From: Acetivibrio alkalicellulosi
GTDB taxonomy: Bacteria; Bacillota; Clostridia; Acetivibrionales; Acetivibrionaceae
Direction: 5' to 3'
Assembly: GCA_008125075.1 (NCBI GenBank)
Contig: VLTH01000001.1
Coordinates: 609,959 to 670,734, forward strand
Length of the DNA: 60,776 bases
A program made the translations under genes and the position numbers. Of this stretch, positions 27,003-34,483 are shown in pieces. How positions within the stretch are numbered: position 1 is the stretch's first letter; each line of letters starts with the position of its first letter. A model generated the notes under the pieces. The model did not search any database. It saw nothing but the letters and a program-made list of their open reading frames with translations, and was not told the DNA's origin.

Positions 27003-27203
27003 TAATTTTTAAAAAGTTAACTACATTACATTCAGTCTTTAGAAATGTAGTTATTATTCTTATTATAGGAATCACAAAATGAAAAGCATATTTGATTAGG
27101 ATGATTATTAAGAATTGACAAGGTTAATTTAATAGAAATTGATAATAATAACTATATGTTTTAGGTATAAAAAAACCACTAAGTATAGGGGAGGTAATAT
27201 AAA

Positions 27204-27698
27204 TTGAACAAAAAAATGTCATCAGAAGAACTTAAAGGACACGTACTTGATTTTTTAAGTGAACATAAGGAAGGAGCTCTTGCAACTTGCATGAATAACA
27301 TACCAAGAAGCAGTCCTGTGCAGTACTTTTTGGGAAAAGAAACTGATATATTTATCCTATCAGCAGGTGGCGAAAAGTTTGAAGCAATAAGTCAAAATCC
27401 AAATGTTTGTTTACTGGTTCATACTGACTATCTGGATTACAGGAGAATCAAAGGAGTTCAGATATTTGGAAGAGCAGTAACCAGCTTGCAGGATAAAAAT
27501 ATTGTAAGTGAAGCAAAACAATGTATGTCTGATGCCTATATTCTTGACAAAGATAGTGATAAGTTAAAAGTAATTAAGATAATTCCGTCAGAAGTTGTAT
27601 ACCTAGATTCGATAAAGGTTGGAGACAGAACCAAACAAGTATTAAGCGGAAATCAGGTTATTATAAAAGAAGACAGAATTTCCGCCTTATATCAGTAA
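27204..27698 (+). CDS. Pyridoxamine 5'-phosphate oxidase-like FMN-binding protein
   Basis: This 164-residue protein has the split-barrel flavoprotein pattern: EGALATCMNNIPRSSPVQYF (strand, then Arg/Ser for FMN phosphate), FEAISQNPNVCLLVHTDY and RIKGVQIFGRA. Such small proteins bind FMN, haem or F420 and act in redox stress or detoxification; true PNPOx activity is not implied. Translation probably starts at TTG 27204, nine bases after GGGGAGG. It lies between the DUF2249 gene and the Crp/Fnr gene in what looks like a redox-stress neighbourhood. Confidence 0.82.
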   Translation: MNKKMSSEELKGHVLDFLSEHKEGALATCMNNIPRSSPVQYFLGKETDIFILSAGGEKFEAISQNPNVCLLVHTDYLDYRRIKGVQIFGRAVTSLQDKNIVSEAKQCMSDAYILDKDSDKLKVIKIIPSEVVYLDSIKVGDRTKQVLSGNQVIIKEDRISALYQ

Positions 27699-27772
27699 TT
27701 GTTTATGTAAAAGGCAATTATAAAAACAATTATTAATTAAAAGAAATACTATAGTTTAAAATGAGAGGTTTT

Positions 27773-28057
27773 ATGGATAATAATCGACTTTTATGTCCTA
27801 CATGCAATAGCAACAAACTTATGATAAAGTACGAAGCAAAATATGTATATTCATATGTAATTGATAATGATGCTCCAGGTTTGAAGAATACAGCCGAGTT
27901 TTTACCATTTATGTATGACGGGCGGGAGCAAACCGAATCAAAGCAGTATATAGAATGTAGTGGTTGTGGAAATCAATATCCATGTTTTATTTCACATTGG
28001 GATGAGAGAATTAATTTTAAAGTTTTGCAAAAGACCCTTGAAAATACCAAAGTTTGA
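27773..28057 (+). CDS. Small zinc-ribbon protein, function unknown
   Basis: The 94-residue protein has two CxxC pairs, CPTCNSNK near the N-terminus and CSGCGNQYPC toward the end, spaced as in a zinc ribbon. Between them is a Tyr-rich segment. I do not recognise a family. An ATG 12 bases upstream is in frame but overlaps the GAGAGG ribosome site, so 27773 is preferred. It lies 74 bp after the flavoprotein gene on the same strand and may be cotranscribed. It could bind nucleic acid or metal. Confidence 0.65.
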   Translation: MDNNRLLCPTCNSNKLMIKYEAKYVYSYVIDNDAPGLKNTAEFLPFMYDGREQTESKQYIECSGCGNQYPCFISHWDERINFKVLQKTLENTKV

Positions 28058-28088
28058 CATTATGTCTATTATAATAAATTCTAAAATT

Positions 28089-28175
28089 CCACCTTCTATA
28101 AGGTGGGGTTCTTCTATAATCTTCAGGTGTAGTAGAGTCTCCACCTGAAGCCACAGTGTTTAGCTTTGGCTAAAC
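28089..28175. other. Three consecutive stem-loops (possible IS200/IS605 end or RNA)
   Basis: Three perfect hairpins follow one another: CCACCTT/AAGGTGG (28089-28106), CTTCAGGTG/CACCTGAAG (28121-28150) and GTTTAGC/GCTAAAC (28158-28175). Closely spaced subterminal hairpins with this look occur at the right ends of IS200/IS605-type elements, where tnpB guide RNAs also lie. No tnpA or tnpB frame is present, so at most this is a remnant or a non-autonomous derivative. The rest of the 309-bp gap holds a B-type repeat. Confidence 0.45.
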
Positions 28176-28216
28176 GAGTTCACTAATTTATCTGTTGTTA
28201 AACTTGTCTTCTTAAG

Positions 28217-28282
28217 ATGCATATTATTTAACTGAAAAAAATGTGCAAGAAACATTGTGAAGCAAGTTGTAAAGCCATGCAC
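28217..28282. repeat. B-type dispersed repeat
   Basis: ATGCATATTATTTAACTG, then GCAAGAAACATTGTGAAGCA and AGTTGTAAAGCCATGCAC. Both ends carry ATGCA-type sequence. Lies about 85 bp before the Crp/Fnr gene. Confidence 0.7.
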
Positions 28283-28366
28283 CTATCTTCTTGTTCAAGC
28301 TATATATTACTATAATAATGTGGTATATTAATACTAATAGTATTTATTAAAAGGAAATGATTATAT

Positions 28367-29071
28367 ATGATTAAGCAAATATGCAATTGCGAAAACTGCC
28401 AGCACCAGCTTTGTGCCCGAAGAGTTCCCATATTTTCAACAATGGACTCTGGAGAACAAAACAGGATTGTAAGCCTTATAATAAGAAGGCTGTATACAAA
28501 AGGAGAGTTAATAATTTTAGAAGGTTCAAATCTTGAAGGGCTTATTATTATAAATAGAGGTCAGGTTAAGGTTTTTCGAGACACTTTAGAGGGCAGGGAA
28601 CAGATTTTGTATATCTTTTCTGAGGGAGATTTTTTTGGAGAAAAGAACCTTTTTAGAAACGAGCAAGCAACGTATAGTGTAGAAGCACTTGAAGATACTA
28701 ATATATGCATGATTAAAAAGAGTGATTTCCAGAAGTTTTTACGTGAGTATCCGGACATCGGAATTAAAATAATGGAAGAACTGTGTAGTAGGTTGGAGCG
28801 TTTGGAAAACACAATTGAAAGTATGGGTGTAAAAAACGTAGAATCAAGGGTGGGCTCGGTACTTTTCGAGTTTGCAGAGAGGTATGGCAAAGAACACCAA
28901 AGGGGAATTATGATAGAACTTCCACTTAGCAGGGAAGGTATAGCAAATTACATTGGTCTTGCAAGAGAGACTGTTAGCAGAAAGATGAACCTTTTACAGG
29001 ATGAAGGCATAATAGAGATGATAGGAAACAAAAGTGTTTCAGGTAATTGTTCAGTTTACTTTAAAAGATAA
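28367..29071 (+). CDS. Crp/Fnr family transcriptional regulator
   Basis: The 234-residue protein has an N-terminal Cys cluster (Cys 6, 8, 11 and 16 in MIKQICNCENCQHQLCARR) that could hold an Fe-S centre, a cyclic-nucleotide-type beta barrel (FSEGDFFGEKNLF), a dimer helix and a C-terminal Crp helix-turn-helix (LSREGIANYIGLARETVSRK). It is therefore probably a redox or oxygen/NO sensor rather than a cAMP receptor. Likely targets are the DUF2249 and Mrp genes, which have matching Crp/Fnr dyads; this is inference. A 6-3-6 dyad (AATACT-AAT-AGTATT) lies about 35 bp upstream of its start and could mediate autoregulation. Confidence 0.9.
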   Translation: MIKQICNCENCQHQLCARRVPIFSTMDSGEQNRIVSLIIRRLYTKGELIILEGSNLEGLIIINRGQVKVFRDTLEGREQILYIFSEGDFFGEKNLFRNEQATYSVEALEDTNICMIKKSDFQKFLREYPDIGIKIMEELCSRLERLENTIESMGVKNVESRVGSVLFEFAERYGKEHQRGIMIELPLSREGIANYIGLARETVSRKMNLLQDEGIIEMIGNKSVSGNCSVYFKR

Positions 29072-29348
29072 CATTGTGGATAATATTACATTCAGACAAT
29101 TATATCATGGTGGAATTAACTACCGGACTGAAGAAGAAGATCAAGTAATAATAGGTCTTAGAGAACAGCATGAACAACTAATAAATTATCTTGTAGGAAA
29201 AGATATTCGCGAAAGTGTTTCAGATCTTTACACTCCAGGAGAAATTGTTAGAGAAGATGTAGATGTATTTACAGGAGCTACATTAAGGTCTGGAAAATTT
29301 ATTTCTGCAATAAGAGATGGACTTAACAGAGGGGTTTATAGATATTAA
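29034..29348 (+). CDS. FMN-binding-domain-like small protein overlapping the Crp/Fnr gene
   Basis: The 104-residue product resembles the C-terminal half of FMN_bind domains: FTLKDNIVDNITFRQ as beta strands, then VFTGATLRSGKFISAIRDGL, close to the D-x-x-T/S-G-A-T motif that carries covalent FMN. The N-terminal portion of the usual domain is absent. GTG 29034 gives a complete first strand and would overlap the regulator gene by 38 bp in another frame; a later GTG at 29076 has a poor ribosome site. Whether it is a short functional protein or a truncated remnant is unclear. It lies in the redox cluster. Confidence 0.6.
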   Translation: MFQVIVQFTLKDNIVDNITFRQLYHGGINYRTEEEDQVIIGLREQHEQLINYLVGKDIRESVSDLYTPGEIVREDVDVFTGATLRSGKFISAIRDGLNRGVYRY

Positions 29349-29422
29349 TAGGCTTATACTCAATTACAAAGATGTAAGTGAGGTTAAAAAAAACCATACC
29401 AAGATTTTATAGAACTTTTAAC

Positions 29423-29474
29423 AAAACTGCGTTACTTTTTTCAACTGAATATGTGAAAAAGTAAAGCAGTTTTG
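29423..29474. terminator. Strong bidirectional terminator
   Basis: AAAACTGCGTTACTTTTTTC pairs with GAAAAAGTAAAGCAGTTTT with one mismatch, flanked by A and T runs. It separates the convergent FMN-binding-like gene and serine hydrolase gene. Confidence 0.8.
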
Positions 29475-29499
29475 AATATATTTCCTTTAGATACTATAC

Positions 29500-30477
29500 T
29501 CAATCCTCGATTATTGGCTCAATATACTCTTTAATAAGTTCAATTCTATCCTTTACCTTTGGAACAAAAAGAGAAGCAATAGAAACTACTATTTTTTTCT
29601 TTGTATTGACATAAATCACATTTCCTCCGTCTCCCATAGCCGCATATCCAATCCCATTCTCTACCCACCATAAATATCCATATAACTGATTGAGTTTTTT
29701 CCATCGGCTATGTTCCTTTGTACTCTCGTCTATCCATCCTGTGGAAACGATTTGTTTTCCATTCCACATTCCGCTGTCTAAGCATAATTGGCCTATTTTT
29801 GCCATATCCGTAGGAGAAAGTGTAAGACCCCATCCTCCTGTATTTACTCCAGTTAAGTCAGAAACCCAGCCACTGATATTTTTAGATTTATTAAATGCCA
29901 GTTGTTCTTCTTTACTATGAAAAATCACATTACTCTCAACAGTGATCCCCAGTGGCGAGAATAAATTTTCTGTTGCGAAATCAAATACAGATTGCCCAGT
30001 TGATTTTACAAGAATGCCCGACAAAATATCTGGTCCTATGAGCGGAGTGTATCTAAATTTTCCTATCTGGCCTCTACCTCCTAATAAATCAAGGGTAAAC
30101 TTTACCCAGTCATTACTTGTAAAATACTTTATGTAGGGTGCAAAAAATTTATACTTATAGGGAGCTGTCATTGTCATCAAATTCTTAAGTGTAACATTTT
30201 GAATTGTTGTTTCTTTTTTTTTAACTATGTAATCTGGAAAAAAATCTAATACTTTCTGGTTGATACTTTTAATGTACCCTTTGTCTATAGCCATCCCAAT
30301 CAATATGGAAATAATACTTTTTGTTACTGAATAAACATGGATTCGGCTAGTAGTAGTGCATCCATTAAAGTAATTTTCATATAGTGTTTTACCGTCTTTT
30401 AGTACAACCAAGCCTGCAATATTGCTATAATCATTTTTTATTTTCTTTTCTAACACTTTCGCTTTTTCTGAAACCAT
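29500..30477 (-). CDS. Beta-lactamase-family serine hydrolase
   Basis: The protein (325 residues from ATG at 30477) has the class C beta-lactamase/DD-peptidase fold: the S-x-x-K nucleophile as SVTKS (in RIHVYSVTKSIISI) and later GGWGLTLSPTDMAKIGQLCL and LYGYLWWVENGIGYAAMGDGG. There is no signal peptide, so it is likely a cytoplasmic esterase or peptidase rather than a resistance enzyme. A frame 12 codons longer starts inside the B-type repeat; the ATG after AAAGGAGAAT is the correct start. It is transcribed alone, with its 5' region next to a repeat copy. Confidence 0.85.
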   Translation of the reverse strand: MVSEKAKVLEKKIKNDYSNIAGLVVLKDGKTLYENYFNGCTTTSRIHVYSVTKSIISILIGMAIDKGYIKSINQKVLDFFPDYIVKKKETTIQNVTLKNLMTMTAPYKYKFFAPYIKYFTSNDWVKFTLDLLGGRGQIGKFRYTPLIGPDILSGILVKSTGQSVFDFATENLFSPLGITVESNVIFHSKEEQLAFNKSKNISGWVSDLTGVNTGGWGLTLSPTDMAKIGQLCLDSGMWNGKQIVSTGWIDESTKEHSRWKKLNQLYGYLWWVENGIGYAAMGDGGNVIYVNTKKKIVVSIASLFVPKVKDRIELIKEYIEPIIED

Positions 30478-30501
30478 ATAATTCTCCTTTATTGTCTTTA
30501 T

Positions 30502-30554
30502 AGCTTGCTTCACAATGTTTCTTCCATGTTTTTCTTCACTTTAAAAATATGCAC
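30502..30554. repeat. B-type dispersed repeat, inverted orientation
   Basis: AGCTTGCTTCACAATGTTTC then TTCCATGTTTTTCTTCACTT and ATGCAC. Near-identical to the copy at 24089-24138. It lies in the upstream region of the serine hydrolase gene. Confidence 0.7.
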
Positions 30555-30606
30555 TCTAGCTCAATTATCTTTTAGTTAGTTATATGATTATGTGAAAGAG
30601 TCGGGT

Positions 30607-30637
30607 CCATATTATTCTTCACATTTGTTACATGCAC
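30607..30637. repeat. A-type dispersed repeat
   Basis: CCATATTATTCTTCACATTT followed by GTTACATGCAC; identical to the right half of the composite copy at 1064-1094. It lies 20 bp from the end of the MerR gene. Confidence 0.65.
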
Positions 30638-30656
30638 TTAGCTGAGTCTAAATATT

Positions 30657-31481
30657 TTACACTTTCTTTTTAACAGGATAATAAATTTCAGTTATAAGTT
30701 CACTTTCTTTTGAAACTTGAGAAGGGTCAGTTACATATACTTCATAAAGGGCATTGTTAGACTCATATCCTTCCTTTTCTGCCCATTCGCGTTGTTTAGT
30801 GTACACAGAAGATAGGTTAGAATAAGAGCCATATAGAACTGTTTTTAAGCATAGTCCTGAGTGAAAATCCCGTGTACCTGTAACATACTCTTTTACTGGA
30901 ATGGCAAATTCAGTATCTAAACCTAGTGTACTAAATTGTGCACTGTGAAAAAGCACCATTGGTGGAGCAAGCATATTTAATTTGTTGTCTTCAATTTTCT
31001 TAAATAATTTCCTAAAGCAATTTCCATATTCTTCAGCAAAATCGTACTCATGAACCATTTTTCGGATATATAGAAGATACATCAAAGGTACTTCTACAAG
31101 TTGCACATCAATGCTTTCTAGATATGACATAATTGACTTTCCTTGCTTTAAATTTAATATATCATTATTTAGTTGGTCTAAAGTTTTTTCAAATTCTTGT
31201 ACTTGTTTCTCAACTTCTTTTTTCTTTGAGGTAAGTGCTAAGTAAAGTTTTTTGTCCTTTGATTTTTCTGAATCAAGTATTGTTTTAATTTCTTCTAAAG
31301 AAAAATTGTATGATTTTAGACGGGTGATAAATAACATGGTTTCTAATTGGTCGATAGAATAATATCTATAGCCATTTTCAGGGTTGATTTCATTAGGCAG
31401 AATTAGACCTATTTCGGCATAATAACGAAGGGTCTTTGTAGATACTCTGCATATATTAGAAAAATTGCCGATAGACAACAT
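30657..31481 (-). CDS. MerR family regulator with GyrI-like effector domain (BmrR type)
   Basis: The 274-residue protein has an N-terminal MerR domain (IGNFSNICRVSTKTLRYYAE, then GYRYYSIDQLE), a long coiled-coil dimer helix at about residues 80-115 and a C-terminal GyrI/BmrR-like effector domain (about 125-270). BmrR-type proteins bind diverse hydrophobic drugs and activate efflux genes by untwisting a 19-bp-spacer promoter; exactly such a promoter lies just upstream. It therefore probably autoregulates. No pump gene is adjacent, so its other targets are unknown. The AAAGGAG ribosome site is strong. Confidence 0.88.
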   Translation of the reverse strand: MLSIGNFSNICRVSTKTLRYYAEIGLILPNEINPENGYRYYSIDQLETMLFITRLKSYNFSLEEIKTILDSEKSKDKKLYLALTSKKKEVEKQVQEFEKTLDQLNNDILNLKQGKSIMSYLESIDVQLVEVPLMYLLYIRKMVHEYDFAEEYGNCFRKLFKKIEDNKLNMLAPPMVLFHSAQFSTLGLDTEFAIPVKEYVTGTRDFHSGLCLKTVLYGSYSNLSSVYTKQREWAEKEGYESNNALYEVYVTDPSQVSKESELITEIYYPVKKKV

Positions 31482-31523
31482 ATTTTATTCTCCTTTTAAC
31501 TTTTTTAACTCTCTTTGAATAAA

Positions 31524-31554
31524 ATTATACACCTTACCGTAAGGGTAAAGTCAA
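31524..31554 (-). promoter_or_regulatory. MerR-type promoter/operator
   Basis: On the minus strand: TTGACT (31549-31554), 19-bp spacer, TATAAT (31524-31529). The spacer contains the dyad CCTTAC-G-GTAAGG (31532-31544). The overlong 19-bp spacer with a centred palindrome is the standard MerR activation site. Confidence 0.82.
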
Positions 31555-31822
31555 AGACGTTTTTATATAGATAGTGAGACATCTTATAACCTGTTGCAAG
31601 ATTAATATTATATTAACATTCAATGCCTAAAAAAAATAGACTTTTGTGATAAAATCTGATAAAATTTGACTAATGAATTTAGTTGGAACCTAAGCTTGGG
31701 CAAAACCAGCGTTGTGCCGCGATGTTTTGAAAGCTAATACTGAAGATGATAATTAAATGTAGTGTCAATTAAAAGAAAAAAATAAACTAGATTCATCATA
31801 TGCAACAAAAGGAGGTATTATT
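31555..31822. other. Intergenic region before the nitroreductase
   Basis: AT-rich, with a short GC-richer patch (31689-31735). It must contain the nitroreductase promoter, but I see no confident -35/-10 pair or operator. A strong AAAGGAGG ribosome site lies at its end. Confidence 0.4.
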
Positions 31823-32449
31823 TTGAATATTTATGAAGCTATTTATTTAAGAAAAACAGTTAGAGATTTTAACGAAAAAGACATTGATGAAGATATAATA
31901 AGAAAAATTATTGATGCGGGATTACAAGCGCCTACAAATAATCATATGCGTCAGTGGGAATTTATTATCATAAAAGATAAAGCAAGCAGACTTAAAGTCA
32001 TTGATAAAATAGTAAATAATACTACGAAAGAAGACTCAGAAAAAATAATTGATAAATGGGGAATGACTGATCAATTACAACGGGAAATGTATATTGAGGC
32101 AATTCCAAAACAATATCAAATGCTTTTAACTGCAGGTTGCCTTATTATACCATGTTTTTATCAAAGTAAGCCTCTTTTAAAACCTTCTAATTTGTCCGAC
32201 TTAAACTCTTTTGCTTCAATATGGTGTTGTATTGAAAACATACTACTTACTGCAGCAAGTGAGGGAATATTCGGTGTAACTAGGATTCCTTTTGATAAAG
32301 AGATCGAGCATTTGAGAGAAGTTTTAAAAATACCAGAAGATTATGAGTTTCCATGTTATCTTGCATTGGGGTATCCAGACGAAAATGTAAAACAAATTAG
32401 ACAGCATGAAATTAAAGCTGAGGATCGAATGCATTTTAATAAATGGTAA
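31823..32449 (+). CDS. Nitroreductase family protein
   Basis: The 208-residue flavoprotein has the nitroreductase-fold start IYEAIYLRKTVRDFNEKDID and APTNNHMRQWEFIII, which holds the FMN-contacting Arg/Ser/Asn region, then a C-terminal AIWCCIENILLTAASEGIFG segment. These enzymes are FMN-dependent dimers that reduce nitro groups, quinones or enones with NAD(P)H; the natural substrate is unknown. Translation begins at TTG 31823 after AAAGGAGG. Downstream is a stretch of decayed mobile-element sequence. Confidence 0.88.
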   Translation: MNIYEAIYLRKTVRDFNEKDIDEDIIRKIIDAGLQAPTNNHMRQWEFIIIKDKASRLKVIDKIVNNTTKEDSEKIIDKWGMTDQLQREMYIEAIPKQYQMLLTAGCLIIPCFYQSKPLLKPSNLSDLNSFASIWCCIENILLTAASEGIFGVTRIPFDKEIEHLREVLKIPEDYEFPCYLALGYPDENVKQIRQHEIKAEDRMHFNKW

Positions 32450-32450
32450 C

Positions 32451-32518
32451 GCCCTCCATGGCTGTTGAGTTGGGAAGGGGACATCGGAGGTCAGTTCTGT
32501 TGCTACTGGAGGGGCTCG
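32451..32518. repeat. Inverted repeat next to the intron remnant
   Basis: GCCCTCCA and TGGAGGGGC (one extra G) face each other across a GC-richer 50-base segment directly after the nitroreductase stop. It may be the nitroreductase transcript-end hairpin. Confidence 0.4.
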
Positions 32519-32525
32519 TATAGTC

Positions 32526-32725
32526 AAAGGAAGTTAATAAAAAGATGAAATACTATGGTTTAATAAAGCCAGGGATTTTAAAAAGTATATACAGTCAAAT
32601 GAGTATTGAAGATTACAGTTTTGTTTAGATTACTGAAGCGATTATATTTGAGGAGCCCAGTGCGGTAATTCCGCAGGCTATGAACTGTGCAAGGATTGTT
32701 GGGTAACTGGCAGTTATACCGTGAT
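32526..32725 (+). mobile_element. Group II intron 3' remnant (RT tail, domain V/VI)
   Basis: The reading frame NKKMKYYGLIKPGILKSIYS, ending at TAG 32626, is the reverse transcriptase C-terminus also found at 57.9-58.0 kb. It is followed by a domain V-like 34-mer (32653-32686) starting GAGCCCAGTGCGGTAATTCC and ending at GTGAT (32725). The domain V right arm is mutated (GGCTATG instead of CGCTGGG), so it could no longer fold properly. The 5' part of the intron is missing. It is a dead fragment. Confidence 0.75.
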
Positions 32726-32763
32726 GATGAAAACAGTGCAAATAATCTTTTGGAGGCAAATCA

Positions 32764-32871
32764 ATGGAGACAAACGAAATAAATAAAAAAGCTTGGAACC
32801 ATGCAACCCCTAATATTAACATAGATGGCGGTATATATATTTATGAATATAAACTATATAGAGAACATTAA
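32764..32871 (+). pseudogene. Fragment of a SAM-dependent methyltransferase gene
   Basis: After a good TTGGAGG ribosome site the frame reads METNEINKKAWNHATP, which resembles the first residues of class I methyltransferases (typically ..NKKAWDYRAYEFW). It then diverges and stops after 35 codons, where the GNAT pseudogene has already begun. It looks like a promoter-proximal gene stump left by a deletion or insertion. Very short, so tentative. Confidence 0.4.
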
Positions 32872-33638
32872 AGATGTCATTAATTCAAATTTCAATAACT
32901 TTTGTATTACAGCTTCTATTTTATCAAATTCTCATATTTATCAAATTCTCATAACAAAATATGCAAGTATTATAAATGGGCTAGGAATCCATTTAATAGT
33001 TGGTTTAGTCGGATATATGATATCAATATTCCTAATAATTTAATTTGTGATGAAGTAAAAAACTACGATTTGATATAGAAAAAGGAGAGCTTCCTTTTCT
33101 TTTAATAACTACTGAAAATAAGGAAAGCAATAATCTACTTAAAGAGTCGTTCAACCTGAATAATATTAACATGTTTTATGAGCAAACAGGCATGGCAATG
33201 GGTTTAGATAAATTAAACCAGACAGATAATCCTAATAACTATGAAATAAGAACTATTAATAATATGATTGAATTAAATAAATGGAATAACATTATAGAAA
33301 TAGTGTTTAAAGATAAAAAAAATAGCGTATTGTATTCTAAATTAGTAAATCATAGAAACTTTACCTTTCTAGGGTGTTATCACCAGGAAAGTATTATAGC
33401 AACGACACTTTTATATATTAAAAATGATGTTGCTGGTATTCATATGGTGGCTACTTTAAATGAATTCCGTAATAACGGAATTGGAACATTAATTACAAAA
33501 AAAGCATTTGAATTGGCAGAATTGAAAGGAGCTAAAATAGGAGTTTTGCAGTCTTCACCTATGGGGAAGTCTATGTATAAATATATTGGTTTTTAAGAGT
33601 ATTTCAGAATATATCATTGGGAATATAAATTTGCATAA
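32843..33638 (+). pseudogene. GNAT-type acetyltransferase pseudogene with three lesions
   Basis: The N-terminus MNINYIENIKDVINSNFNNF starts at ATG 32843. A 17-bp tandem duplication (TATCAAATTCTCATATT repeated at about 32928-32960) shifts the frame; removing one unit restores SHNKICKYYKWARNPFNSWF and on to CDEVKNY. A missing T near 33070 shifts again; beyond it the frame gives DIEKGELPFLLITTENKES, then the GNAT core EFRNNGIGTLITKKAFELAE (acetyl-CoA binding). Finally a stop at 33594 sits where GFKEYF would be expected, and the frame continues as EYFRIYHWEYKFA to a natural stop. The gene has thus decayed recently enough that all lesions are readable. Confidence 0.75.
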
Positions 33639-33639
33639 G

Positions 33640-33725
33640 TTACGGAAGCTAGTATATTTGATAAGAATTACAAAGTTCGATTGGGTGCCTAGATGAACAC
33701 AGGTGTGAAAGGTTGAATACCACTT
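33640..33725 (+). mobile_element. Strongly decayed second group II intron 3' remnant
   Basis: TTACGGAAGCTAGTATATTT matches the sequence after the intron RT stop at about 58017-58038 (TTACGGGAGCGAGTATATTT) in 18 of 20 positions. The domain V part beyond is barely recognisable. It starts two bases after the restored end of the GNAT pseudogene. Confidence 0.45.
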
Positions 33726-33808
33726 AATTACCGCATATCGTGTGTGTGCTTTAAGAGTTGCTTCGAAGATCATTTTTTGATTCAATATAAAGTTGGAGGA
33801 ATATCAAA

Positions 33809-34369
33809 ATGAAATATTTTAAGAAAATTGAAGGTAAAAAGTTATATCTTTCACCTGTTAATCCAGAAGACGTTGGTATTTATACTAAATGGGTTAATGA
33901 TTTATCTATGTCGATAAGACTAGGGTCAGCATCAAATGTATATAGTTTACAGCAGGAAAAGAGTTTTCTTGAAAGCATGGCAAAGGAAGGCCATAATTTC
34001 GCTATAATTTTAAAAGATTCCGATAAATTAATAGGAAACGGTTCATTATTTTCTGTAAATAATACTTATAGGTCAGCTACATTAGGTTTGTTTATAGGAG
34101 ATGAAGAGAATAGAAATAAAGGGTTAGGAACTGAAGCGTTGCAGTTATTAACTGAGTATGGATTTAAGATACTTAACCTCAATAACATTATGCTACAGGT
34201 ATTTGAATTTAATAAAGCAGCAATTAAGTGTTACGAAAAAGCTGGTTTTAGAACTTTTGGAAAAAGAACGATGAGTTGCTGTATTAATGGTAAGTACTAT
34301 GATGAGTATTATATGGAGATTTTGCCTAAGGATATAAAGTCTACATTCTTAGATGAATTTTTACCATAG
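33809..34369 (+). CDS. GNAT N-acetyltransferase (RimJ/RimL-like)
   Basis: The 186-residue protein has the GNAT_3-type layout: KLYLSPVNPEDVGIYTKWVN at the start, IGNGSLFSVNNTYRSATLGL, the acetyl-CoA loop ENRNKGLGTEALQLLTEYGF and the C-terminal NKAAIKCYEKAGFRTFGKR. Such enzymes acetylate amines of proteins, antibiotics or small molecules; the substrate is unknown. The TTGGAGG ribosome site is good. It is intact, unlike its upstream GNAT neighbour. Confidence 0.88.
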   Translation: MKYFKKIEGKKLYLSPVNPEDVGIYTKWVNDLSMSIRLGSASNVYSLQQEKSFLESMAKEGHNFAIILKDSDKLIGNGSLFSVNNTYRSATLGLFIGDEENRNKGLGTEALQLLTEYGFKILNLNNIMLQVFEFNKAAIKCYEKAGFRTFGKRTMSCCINGKYYDEYYMEILPKDIKSTFLDEFLP

Positions 34370-34483
34370 ACTTGTTTTATATAAGTCAGCGTAGAGCACT
34401 TAATATTAAAAGTAGTTTGAAATAGTATTATTAAGGTTAATGGAGCTGAAAGTTTATAAACTGCTTTATTATAAGGAGATGCA

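Noticed and set aside
32825-33043. 72-codon frame with a hydrophobic C-terminus
   Set aside because: Its second half is the shifted frame of the GNAT pseudogene after the 17-bp duplication; the hydrophobic tail is an artefact of that shift.
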